Positions 56,588-64,000 of a stretch of DNA of 64,000 bases are shown here, one piece after another. This DNA is from Bog-473 sp963764305. GTDB taxonomy: Bacteria; Actinomycetota; Acidimicrobiia; Acidimicrobiales; RAAP-2. The stretch lies in contig CAVXSD010000007.1 in NCBI GenBank assembly GCA_963764305.1, forward strand, positions 248,001-312,000, given 5' to 3'. Numbering within the stretch: the first letter of the stretch is position 1; each line of letters opens with the position of its first letter. The notes under the pieces were generated by a model. That model saw nothing but the letters and a program-made list of their open reading frames with translations, was not told where the DNA came from and ran no database searches. The translations under genes and the position numbers were made by a program.

Positions 56588-59500
56588 GTGCCCGAACAAG
56601 AGGACGAGCAACTTCAGGCCAGCCCCCGAAGCGAGCGCGCCGATCGCGCTGAGGCCGTGGCGACGCTCGTCGCCCTCGTCTGGGCGTCGACGGTGGCGAT
56701 CGTCTTCGCGGTCTACGGCGGGAACGTGTCGCTCGTCGGGCTCCTGGCCATCTCCCCGTTCATCGCCGCCCCCTTCGCCCGCCCCTCCCGGGTGGCGCTC
56801 GTCGGCATTCTGGCCGCCGTCTTCGCCCTCGTCATCAGCACGCCGCCGCACAGCTATGGCGAGCTGAACCACACGCTGCGCGTCGTCACGATGCTGGCTG
56901 CCACCGCAGTGGCGATGTGGATCTCTTACCTGCGCGGCCAGCGCAACGTGCAGCTCTGGACCGCGCGTTCCGAGACCAGGAACGAGCGCCGGCGGCGCGT
57001 CGCCGCAGAGACGGCGCAACGGATGCAGGCCATGGCTCGGGCACTTACGACCGCAGCCGACCCGGCCCAGGTGGCGGACGCCGTCTTCGCCGCACTGCGT
57101 GACGAGCTGCGCGTCGACGCCTGTACCTTCGCCCTCCTCGACGATCGGGGTGTTCTCCGGACACTCCGCCGCTTCGGCTACGCCCCCGACGATCCGATCG
57201 ACGGGGTATTGGCCTCGCTGCAAACCGACGGCCCGGTCCTGGGCAGGAACGACGCTCTCTTCTCGGAGACGGTCGACGACCTCCAGCGCCAGCGCCCCGA
57301 CATCCACTCGGCCGACTCCAACCGGTTCCGGGCGCTGGCCATCATCCCCCTGGTCGTGTCTGACCACACTATCGGGGCGGTCGTCGTGCACTGGAACGAC
57401 GACCGTGAGATATCCGAGCCCGATCGCACCTTTCTCTTCACCATCACCGCCGCCGCGGCCCAGGCGGTCGAGCGGGCCCGGCTGACCCTCACTGAGTTCG
57501 TCAACCTGGAACGCAGTCAGCACCTGCACCAGCTCAGCTCGGCCCTGGCCGCGGCCACGACACCCGGAGACGTCGCCCATGCGGCCATCGCCGGCGGCCG
57601 GCGGGCCTTGGGTGCGCAGTCCGCCGTGGTGCGAGTCCCCGCCGCCGGCGAGCGCGGCCTGACCTGCCTCGCCAGCAGCGGCCATCCCGCCCTCCTCTCC
57701 CGCGCCATGGTGCCGCTGGAAGGGAGCCACGCGGGCAAGTGCTTCTCGCGCGGCAGTACCGTCGTCGCCAGCATCGATGCCGAGGAGGAGATCGGTGACA
57801 CCCTTTCGGCCGAGATCGTTGCGCGGGCCCTGCACGAGGTGTCCAAGCCGGTGACCATCGTGAGCGAGCCGCTCGTCGGCAGCGTGGGGCCTCTCGGAGT
57901 CCTCTCGCTCGCCTTCGTGGCCCTCCCCGAGCCGAGCGAGCCCGATCTCCGCTTCCTCTCCACGCTTGCCGGTCTTACGGCGCAGGCGCTCGAGCGGGCG
58001 CAGGTGTTCGAACACGAGCGGGAGGCACTGCGCGATGCGGAGGCCGGACGCGAGCGCCTGTCCCTCCTCTCGGAGGTGACCCGGCTCCTCAGCTCCAGCC
58101 TCGAGCCGACCACCGTGATCCGGCGGACCATGAGCCTGGTCGAGGGCAGGCTGGCCGACTCGTGCTCGGTCCAGGTGCCCGGCGAGAGCGGGCTCGTCCG
58201 GCTCGACGTGCGCGAGCCTCGGGCGCCGGTGACCGAGCGCGCCGGCGCCTCCCGGCGCGTCGATGACGTCCTCCCCTTCGGCTCCGACGCGCCGGCCGCC
58301 GTCGCCTTCCGTATGGGCCGCACCCAGTTGGCCCCGGTCGAGGCCGGTGAGGACGTGGCCGACCCCAAGGGCGTCACCACGGCGTTGGCCGTGCCCCTGA
58401 CGGCCAACGGCGAGGTCATCGGCGTCATGACCTTCGTCGACGGCCCGGGCCGGCTGTTCGAGGCGGACGACGTCTCGCTGGCCACGGAGGTGGCGAGCCG
58501 GGCCGGTGTCGCCCTGTCCAACGCCACACGGTTCCAGCGGGAACATGTCGTCGCCGACGTGTTGCAGCGCGCCGTGCTCCCGGACTCGTTGCCCGAGGTG
58601 GCGGGCCTCCAGCTCGACGCCGAGTACCGGGCCGGGGTCGCGGGGACCTACGCCGGCGGCGACTGGTACGACGTGTTCGAGCTCAGCAACGACGCCGTCT
58701 TCTTCAGCGTGGGCGACGTCATGGGCAAGGGCGCCCCGGCCGCCGCCTTGATGGGGCAGGTGCGCAGCGCGATCCGGGCCTACGCGGTGTCCGGCCTGTC
58801 ACCGACGGAGGTGCTCTCGGCACTCGACGGCCTCTTCGACGCGCTTATCGAGGACAGGGTGGTCACCGCGGTCGTGGGAACGATCTCCCCGTCGACCGGG
58901 CGGGTCGTCCTGAGCAACGCGGGCCACCCGCCGCCGCTCGTGGTGCGGGCCGATGGCAGCACGATGTTCTGCCCGATGCAACGCACGCTGCTCATCGCAG
59001 CCGGGTTGAGCGGCGCGCCCCGTCCCCGGGACGAGGTCGTGCTCGATCGCGGGGACTCCCTCATCATGTACTCCGACGGCCTGATCGAGCGCCGGGGCGA
59101 GGTGATCACGCACGGGATGGAGCGCCTGGCCAACACGGCAACGGTTGTTGCGCGCGACGGCTGGCCCGACCATCCCGCGGTCACGTTTGCATCCATCCTC
59201 AGCGGCGAGGAACGGACCGACGACGTCGTCGTGCTCTGTCTGAGCTACACCGGGCTCTCCGAGGAACGCATAACCGCCCAGCCTGTGGGTACGACACGAG
59301 ATGGAATGTCGACACTGCACCTCGAACCGGTGGTGGAAAGCACGCCGGTGGCGCGCCACTGGGTGGCCGCGCATCTCCGCGACCTGCCGGCCGAAGTGAC
59401 AGGGTGCGCCGCCCTCCTGACGTCGGAGCTTGTCACCAACGCAGTGCTGCACGCGGCGACCCCCATGTCCGTGACACTCCACATCTTGCCGGACCGCATC

Positions 59501-60250
59501 CGGGTGGACGTCGCCGACGGCAATCCGGCGTTCCCGTCCATCAAGGAGTACGACAAGGACGCGGCCACGGGCCGGGGGCTGACATTGTTCAACACGCTGG
59601 CGTCGAACTGGGGCGTCCAGGCCGTCGATGGCGGCAAGATCGTGTGGTTCGAGCTCCCGGTCGACTTTCCGGTCACTCCGGTGAGCGTCTCCGACGGCAG
59701 CTTCCGCTTCGACCTGACCGGGATCGCGCGACCAAACCTCCACGGCGACCCCGGCGACTCCCCCGAGCTGTCCGTGCGCCTGCTCGGGATCCCCGTCGGC
59801 CTGTTGCAGAAGTCGAGCGAGCAATACGAGGCCTTGTTCCGCGAGCTCCGTCTGATGAAGGAGCGCACGGAGAGCTCCCCCGAGGCCCCGCACCTGCCGG
59901 AGCGCCTCTCCGTGCTCGTGTCCCAGATCGGCACCCGTTTCAACGGGCTCGGCCCCGGCATGGACGACATGTGGCAGTCGGCGGTCGACAACGGCGTCGA
60001 ATTCTTCGACTGGACACTCGAGCTGCCCCAGTCCGCCGTGGTGGCGTGCGAGCTCTACGACGCCATGCTCGACGAAGCCGACGAGTTCGGCCTGTCCCAG
60101 CGACTCCTGACCCTGCCGGCGTCGCCCACCAGCGTCGCGGTGCGGCGCTGGTTCCTCTCCGAGCTCACGGGCCAACTGCACGGCAAGGCCCCGGTCGCCT
60201 GGGTCGACAGCCGGTTCCATGCCGAGCTGCGGACCGTGCCCGCCCACTGA
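56588..60250 (+). CDS. Multidomain GAF-SpoIIE phosphatase-HATPase stress regulator
   Basis: 1220 residues, GTG start. A membrane region of about four helices (25-115) and a short coiled coil (130-150) are followed by three GAF-like sensor domains (about 150-300, 315-480, 500-650). A PP2C/SpoIIE phosphatase (about 655-890) has GGDWYDVFE near 690 and SVGDVMGKGAPAA near 708. A GHKL ATPase (about 910-1035) has an intact N-box SELVTNAVLHA near 947, VADGNPAF and TGRGL. The C-terminal 170 residues (SQIGTRFNGLGPGMDDMW) match no domain recognised here. It likely senses a signal and dephosphorylates the RsbV-like protein. It holds a complete kinase domain, whereas the operon's RsbW does not. Confidence 0.92.
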   Translation: MPEQEDEQLQASPRSERADRAEAVATLVALVWASTVAIVFAVYGGNVSLVGLLAISPFIAAPFARPSRVALVGILAAVFALVISTPPHSYGELNHTLRVVTMLAATAVAMWISYLRGQRNVQLWTARSETRNERRRRVAAETAQRMQAMARALTTAADPAQVADAVFAALRDELRVDACTFALLDDRGVLRTLRRFGYAPDDPIDGVLASLQTDGPVLGRNDALFSETVDDLQRQRPDIHSADSNRFRALAIIPLVVSDHTIGAVVVHWNDDREISEPDRTFLFTITAAAAQAVERARLTLTEFVNLERSQHLHQLSSALAAATTPGDVAHAAIAGGRRALGAQSAVVRVPAAGERGLTCLASSGHPALLSRAMVPLEGSHAGKCFSRGSTVVASIDAEEEIGDTLSAEIVARALHEVSKPVTIVSEPLVGSVGPLGVLSLAFVALPEPSEPDLRFLSTLAGLTAQALERAQVFEHEREALRDAEAGRERLSLLSEVTRLLSSSLEPTTVIRRTMSLVEGRLADSCSVQVPGESGLVRLDVREPRAPVTERAGASRRVDDVLPFGSDAPAAVAFRMGRTQLAPVEAGEDVADPKGVTTALAVPLTANGEVIGVMTFVDGPGRLFEADDVSLATEVASRAGVALSNATRFQREHVVADVLQRAVLPDSLPEVAGLQLDAEYRAGVAGTYAGGDWYDVFELSNDAVFFSVGDVMGKGAPAAALMGQVRSAIRAYAVSGLSPTEVLSALDGLFDALIEDRVVTAVVGTISPSTGRVVLSNAGHPPPLVVRADGSTMFCPMQRTLLIAAGLSGAPRPRDEVVLDRGDSLIMYSDGLIERRGEVITHGMERLANTATVVARDGWPDHPAVTFASILSGEERTDDVVVLCLSYTGLSEERITAQPVGTTRDGMSTLHLEPVVESTPVARHWVAAHLRDLPAEVTGCAALLTSELVTNAVLHAATPMSVTLHILPDRIRVDVADGNPAFPSIKEYDKDAATGRGLTLFNTLASNWGVQAVDGGKIVWFELPVDFPVTPVSVSDGSFRFDLTGIARPNLHGDPGDSPELSVRLLGIPVGLLQKSSEQYEALFRELRLMKERTESSPEAPHLPERLSVLVSQIGTRFNGLGPGMDDMWQSAVDNGVEFFDWTLELPQSAVVACELYDAMLDEADEFGLSQRLLTLPASPTSVAVRRWFLSELTGQLHGKAPVAWVDSRFHAELRTVPAH

Positions 60251-60330
60251 CGGGCCCCACTGGCGGCCGGCTGACGGGCCCCACTGACGGGCCCCACTGG
60301 CGGCCGGCTGACGGGCCCCACTGGCGGGGC
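60248..60330. repeat. Tandem 24-bp/13-bp repeat at the end of the SpoIIE gene
   Basis: Starting with the stop codon, tgacgggccccactggcggccggc (60248-60271), a short form tgacgggccccac (60272-60284), the long form again (60285-60308) and a partial copy (60309-60330). Fills the gap between convergent genes. Slippage or recombination between copies is likely. No T-tract. Confidence 0.88.
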
Positions 60331-60335
60331 ACAGG

Positions 60336-60917
60336 TCAGCGGATCTTGGCGGTGGCCTTCTTCAATACCTTGCCGTAGTGCTCCAGACCTTCGTTGGAGA
60401 GGGCCGCCGAAGGGCCGCTGGCGATGGAGACCCGCTCGGGAATGATTCCCCAGACCGGCACCTTGAGCTCGGTCCACCACACGATCGTCGCCTCCAGGTC
60501 GTTGGTGCCCAGCCGCGCCGAACAGATGACAACGCCGGCAGGGATGTTGCTGGGTGTCATCTCGAGCGTCGTGACGACGCGGTTGGGCTCGATCCCGCCG
60601 GCCCGGGTCGGGATGACGACCGCGTCAGCCCGAGCCAGCGCCGCCTGGACGACGTTGCCCTCGCCCGGCGGAGTGTCGACCACGATGATGCCGTCCTCCT
60701 GGTTCATCGCCTTGGTGACGGTGCGCACGGAAGGGCCCTCGACCAGGTCGACCCCCTCCTGGGGATCGGCTTCGTACCACTCCGCCGTCGAACCCTGCGG
60801 GTCGGCATCGACCAGTAGCACCGGAGCACGGCTTCGCCGCGCCGCCGCTGCGGCCAGGTAGACGGCGGTGGTGGTCTTGCCGACCCCGCCCTTGACGTTG
60901 CTGACGACGATGTTCAT
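60336..60917 (-). CDS. ParA/MinD-family ATPase
   Basis: 193 residues, the compact single-domain form. Deviant Walker A KGGVGKTTTA at residues 9-18, VDADPQGSTAEWYE, Walker B VVDTPPGEG, and PTRAGGIEPNRV. No parB partner, plasmid or phage gene is adjacent, so a plasmid-type partition role is not supported. Such orphan ParAs place protein clusters or chemoreceptors. Confidence 0.9.
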   Translation of the reverse strand: MNIVVSNVKGGVGKTTTAVYLAAAAARRSRAPVLLVDADPQGSTAEWYEADPQEGVDLVEGPSVRTVTKAMNQEDGIIVVDTPPGEGNVVQAALARADAVVIPTRAGGIEPNRVVTTLEMTPSNIPAGVVICSARLGTNDLEATIVWWTELKVPVWGIIPERVSIASGPSAALSNEGLEHYGKVLKKATAKIR

Positions 60918-60984
60918 TGGGTCCGGTCCTCTGGTGATCGGGGAAAATCGGCCCTTACGGTACCGGCCGGCCGGGGTGGACCGT

Positions 60985-61827
60985 TTACGGCAGCAGCAAG
61001 GCGCCGAGACGGCGCCGGGTGATGGCGACCCCGACGACGGCCATCGCCACCAAATAGGCCACGTGGAGCAGGAGGGTCCAATCGAAGATCCCCAGGTCGA
61101 CGGCCCGCACCAGCACCACTCCCTGGTAGAGGGGGGTGACGCGGACGACGGCCTGCAGCCACCCCGGGTAGACGGTCAGCGGGTAGAAGGTGGCCGAGAA
61201 CAAGAAGAGGGGGATGAAGGCGAGCGAGACCATGTCGAAGTCCTGCCAGGTCCGCATGTAGGTGGTGCCGGCCATGCCGGCCGATGCGAATGCCAGGCTG
61301 ATCAGCACCGCGGCCGGCCAGCACAGCACGGCCCACGGGGAGACGATGTAGCCCAGGATGGCCATGATGCCCAGGAAGGCGCCCGAGTAGAGGGTGCCGC
61401 GCAGGACGCACCAGCTGAGCTCGCCCAGGGCGACGTCGCCCACGCCCAGCGGTGTCGACAGCATGGCGTCGTACGTCTTGGCGATCTTGAGCTTGAAGAA
61501 GACGAGGAAGGTCGAATCGAGCATGGCGCCGTTCATGGCCGACGATGCCAGGAGCCCGGGCGCCACGAACGCCGTGTAGGGGATCTCGCGGCCGTCCACG
61601 TTGATCGGGCCGACGAGGTGCGACAGCCCGACCCCGATGGAGAGCAGGTAGAAGAGCGGCTCGAAGAAGCCCGAGACGATGAAGACCCACGAGCGCCGGT
61701 AGACGAGGATGTTGCGCTCGAGCACCCGCGAGGCGTGGCGCCCACCGAGCAGGGCGAGTGGCGTGATGCGCGCCGCCACTCCGGGAGAGCGCTGCCCGAG
61801 GTCCGAACCGCTGGATGTCGTCGTCAT
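60985..61827 (-). CDS. ABC-2 type export permease
   Basis: 280 residues with six transmembrane segments. RSWVFIVSGFFEPLFYLLSIG opens the domain, and YTAFVAPGLLASSAMNGAM and LFLFSATFYPLTVYP are typical of NodJ/DrrB-type permeases. Downstream partner of a second permease (4-bp gap) and ATPase on the same strand; the three form one exporter. Confidence 0.9.
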   Translation of the reverse strand: MTTTSSGSDLGQRSPGVAARITPLALLGGRHASRVLERNILVYRRSWVFIVSGFFEPLFYLLSIGVGLSHLVGPINVDGREIPYTAFVAPGLLASSAMNGAMLDSTFLVFFKLKIAKTYDAMLSTPLGVGDVALGELSWCVLRGTLYSGAFLGIMAILGYIVSPWAVLCWPAAVLISLAFASAGMAGTTYMRTWQDFDMVSLAFIPLFLFSATFYPLTVYPGWLQAVVRVTPLYQGVVLVRAVDLGIFDWTLLLHVAYLVAMAVVGVAITRRRLGALLLP

Positions 61828-61831
61828 CGCG

Positions 61832-62680
61832 TCACACCACCAGCCGCTTGGCGAAGGTCCGCCGGCCGGCGGCGTAGCCGACCGCGACCAGTGCGCACAG
61901 GTAGGCGACATGTCCCAGGTCCGCCCAACTGACCTGGCCGAGCGTCAGATCACGACACAGCGCCACTCCGTGGTACAGCGGTGTCACGTAGGCCACCACC
62001 TGGAGCCACGTGGGCAGCTGCGAGATCGGGAAGAAGGTCCCCGAGAAGAGGAACATCGGGATGATGGCGAACCGGTACAACGTCGAGAAGGAGGAGTCCT
62101 TGTCCTGGGTGGCCGCAAACGCGCTGACGGGTGCAGCGAACGCCATCCCGGTCAGGATCGCGGCCGGGAGGGCCAGGATCGCCCAGGGCGAGTAGATGAC
62201 CCCGAAGACCGCCATCACAGCCAGGTAGATGGACGTCACGATGGCCAGGCGCGCCGCGATCCACGCGAGGTGCCCCAGCAACACGTCGTAGACGCTGAGT
62301 GGGCCCGCCAACTGGGCCATGTAGGTACGCACCCATTTGATCGCCCCCATCACCGGGTACGTGGCGTCGTTGGTGCCGATCTGCATGCACGTGCCCGCCA
62401 ACAGGCCGGGAGCCAGAAAGGCCACGTAGCTGACGCCGTCCACCCCGTGCGAGTGCTTGTCGATGAGGGAGCCCAGCGCGACACCCATGGCGGCCAGGTA
62501 GAGAATCGGGATCAGGAAGCTGGTGATGACCGAACTGCGCCAGGTGCGCTTGTACTGGTAGCCCCAGTAGCGGGCGGCCCGCAGCCACATGGGCGTGGCA
62601 TAGCGCCGGGCCGTGAATTCGTCGCCGTGCCCGAAGATCAGCGGGCTCCCCGACGCCCCCGCGTCGCTCGCTGCCGTCAT
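61832..62680 (-). CDS. ABC-2 type export permease
   Basis: 282 residues with six transmembrane segments. SFLIPILYLAAMGVALG near residue 55 and YVAFLAPGLLAGTCMQIGTN near 90, then MFLFSGTFFPISQLP. Paralogous to the next permease, so the exporter is probably a heterodimer. Lies 4 bp after the ATPase stop. Confidence 0.9.
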   Translation of the reverse strand: MTAASDAGASGSPLIFGHGDEFTARRYATPMWLRAARYWGYQYKRTWRSSVITSFLIPILYLAAMGVALGSLIDKHSHGVDGVSYVAFLAPGLLAGTCMQIGTNDATYPVMGAIKWVRTYMAQLAGPLSVYDVLLGHLAWIAARLAIVTSIYLAVMAVFGVIYSPWAILALPAAILTGMAFAAPVSAFAATQDKDSSFSTLYRFAIIPMFLFSGTFFPISQLPTWLQVVAYVTPLYHGVALCRDLTLGQVSWADLGHVAYLCALVAVGYAAGRRTFAKRLVV

Positions 62681-62684
62681 CTGC

Positions 62685-63683
62685 TCAGTCGACCAGGGAG
62701 CGGCCCGTCAGGCGCAGGAACACGTCCTCGAGCGTCGACCGCCGCACGAGTGTGGTGCGGGCGACGTGCCCCATGCGGGCGACCTCCGCCAGCGCCGCGT
62801 CACCGTCGTCGGTGTAGAGGAGGATGCGGTCGGGCAGCACTTCTTGGCGCTCCGCCAAGGCAGCCAACGAGGGCGCCACCGCTTCGTGTTGGCCGGGCGC
62901 GAAGCGCAGTTCGACCACCTCTTTGGTGGAGTACTCATCGATCAACTGGCGCGGCGAACCCTCGGCGGCGAACCGGCCCTTGTCCATCACGACCAGGCGG
63001 TCGCAGAGCTGCTCGGCCTCGTCCATGTAGTGCGTGGTGATCACCAGCGTCACCCCGTCCTGCTTCAGGCGGTAGAGGCGGTCCCAGAGCAGGTGACGGG
63101 CCTGCGGGTCGAGACCGGTCGTCGGCTCGTCGAGGATGAGGAGGTCCGGGTCGGAGATCAGGGCACGCGCGATGGTGAGGCGCCGCTTCATGCCTCCCGA
63201 CAACGGATCGACCCGGTCGTTGGCCCGCTCGGTCAATTGCGCGAAGTCGAGCAGTTGCTCGGCCCGCTCGCGGATGACCTTCTTGGGCATGTCGAAATAG
63301 CGCCCGTAGATCATCAGATTGTCGAGCACCGTGAGCTCGAGGTCCAGGGAGTCCTCCTGGGGCACGAGCCCCATGCGCGACCGGATGCGTGGGCCGTCCT
63401 TGGTCGGGTCCATCCCGAGCACGCGGAGCGTGCCCCCGCTGAGAGGGCTGATGCACGAGATCATCCGCATGGTCGACGTCTTGCCGGCGCCGTTCGGTCC
63501 CAGGAAGCCGAACGACTCGCCTTTGGCGATGCTGAAATCGACCCCGTCCACGGCGACGAATTCTCCGAAGCGCTTGACGAGCCCGTGTGCCTCCACCATC
63601 GGAGAAGGCACCGTGCCGCCCGCGGCCGTCCCCGTCAGCTCCGAATCAGGGACGTCCGTCGTTGGCGATGAATATGACGTCAT
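62685..63683 (-). CDS. NodI/DrrA-type ABC exporter ATPase
   Basis: 332 residues from the ATG at 63683; another ATG at 63602 would also leave the domain intact. Walker A GPNGAGKTST near 72, Q-loop LVPQEDSLDLELTV, signature PLSGGMKRRLTIARAL, Walker B LLILDEPTTGLDP and switch TTHYMDEAE. The C-terminal EDVFLRLTGR is the DrrA/NodI signature. Drives the two permeases downstream; substrate unknown (drug, lipid-linked sugar or antibiotic). Confidence 0.93.
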   Translation of the reverse strand: MTSYSSPTTDVPDSELTGTAAGGTVPSPMVEAHGLVKRFGEFVAVDGVDFSIAKGESFGFLGPNGAGKTSTMRMISCISPLSGGTLRVLGMDPTKDGPRIRSRMGLVPQEDSLDLELTVLDNLMIYGRYFDMPKKVIRERAEQLLDFAQLTERANDRVDPLSGGMKRRLTIARALISDPDLLILDEPTTGLDPQARHLLWDRLYRLKQDGVTLVITTHYMDEAEQLCDRLVVMDKGRFAAEGSPRQLIDEYSTKEVVELRFAPGQHEAVAPSLAALAERQEVLPDRILLYTDDGDAALAEVARMGHVARTTLVRRSTLEDVFLRLTGRSLVD

Positions 63684-63740
63684 TGTCAGGGAACGATACC
63701 GTGCCGTTCGGGAGGCCAACGCAAGCGAGAGGACACGCCG

Positions 63741-64000
63741 ATGGCTGGGTCAGGACTGGGGCGGGTGTTCCCGACCGGGTTCACTTGGGGCACCGCGACG
63801 GCGGCGCACCAGATTGAGGGGGGCAACGCCAACAACGACTGGTGGGACTTCGAGCACACACCGGGCTCCGGCTGTACGGAGCCGTCCGGCGACGCCTGTG
63901 ATTCGTGGAACCGCTGGGAGGAAGACGCCGACCTGGTGGCCGGCCTGGGACTCGACAACTACCGCTTCTCGGTGGAGTGGAGCCGCATTGAGCCGGCCCA
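63741..64000 (+). CDS. Glycoside hydrolase family 1 (beta-glucosidase-type), 5' part only
   Basis: The first 86 residues are present: FPTGFTWGTATAAHQIEGG, the standard GH1 entry, then DSWNRWEEDADLVAGLGLDNYRFSVEWSRIEP, with the conserved NYRFS..WSR. The gene runs off the right edge, so catalytic glutamates are not visible. GAGAGG stands before the ATG. Divergent from the exporter operon. Confidence 0.93.
   Translation, partial: MAGSGLGRVFPTGFTWGTATAAHQIEGGNANNDWWDFEHTPGSGCTEPSGDACDSWNRWEEDADLVAGLGLDNYRFSVEWSRIEPA

Noticed and set aside
60336..60917. Plasmid or chromosome partition locus
   Set aside because: The ParA-like ATPase has no parB gene, parS-like repeats or replication gene nearby; the adjacent tandem repeats are confined to the end of the SpoIIE gene.

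Overview
This window is high-GC (around 70 percent), with frequent GTG starts, tight ATGA/GTGA overlaps between genes and actinobacterial gene content: imuA'-imuB-dnaE2 with a consensus actinobacterial LexA box, an F420-type luciferase-like oxidoreductase, a SigB/SigF-type partner-switching system, Liv-type ABC transporters and many SDR, CoA-transferase and GNAT genes. It most resembles an actinobacterium of the Acidimicrobiia type. That placement is inferred from style and content, since no rRNA or tRNA gene is seen.

Layout. (1) 1-5894: SOS mutagenesis operon dnaE2-imuB-imuA' (minus strand), divergent from an SRAP (HMCES/YedK-type) DNA-protein crosslink gene, with a perfect SOS palindrome in front of imuA'. 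(2) 5891-11334: Tat-exported phospholipase C-like phosphoesterase, chloramphenicol phosphotransferase-like kinase, secreted alpha/beta hydrolase, an acyltransferase remnant and an amidohydrolase. (3) 11561-13171: a lower-GC stretch of small unknown genes. (4) 13196-25023: metabolic genes (NAD epimerase, aldo/keto reductase, questin oxidase-like, CaiB-type CoA transferase, pirin, cNMP-domain thioredoxin-reductase-like protein, alpha/beta hydrolase, threonine dehydratase-like, NagB-like, DinB-like). (5) 25025-32716: frameshifted sulfotransferase, LCP-like protein, LLM oxidoreductase, frameshifted hydrolase, TauD-type dioxygenase, CadD-type transporter, SDR. (6) 32765-45226: nine consecutive minus-strand genes, probably one operon, joining a GH4 glycosidase, a hydroxyacid dehydrogenase, a class I aldolase, an FGGY kinase and a LarA-type nickel racemase to a Liv-type ABC transporter whose ATPase is fused to a whole MFS-like membrane domain and whose two permeases are fused. 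(7) 45250-50861: accessory genes, including a broken MerR regulator running in frame into a 22-residue, nine-cysteine peptide and facing a CDF metal transporter. (8) 50865-54670: two SDRs, a P-loop kinase with a probable AUC start, and an APC permease. (9) 54823-60250: RsbV-RsbW-sigma operon divergent from a 1220-residue GAF-SpoIIE-HATPase protein, with SigF-like promoter motifs facing both ways. (10) 60336-64000: ParA-like ATPase, an ABC-2 exporter operon and the start of a GH1 glycosidase.

Two themes stand out. The first is regulated stress modules with visible control sites: the SOS box and the SigF-like promoters. The second is a probable carbohydrate or sugar-acid uptake and catabolism operon with unusual domain fusions. 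A caution: six genes carry single frameshifts, three at GCGCGC runs and two at CCCC in the context GCCCCGCGA. This looks more like residual sequencing error than coordinated decay, so those genes may be intact in the organism.
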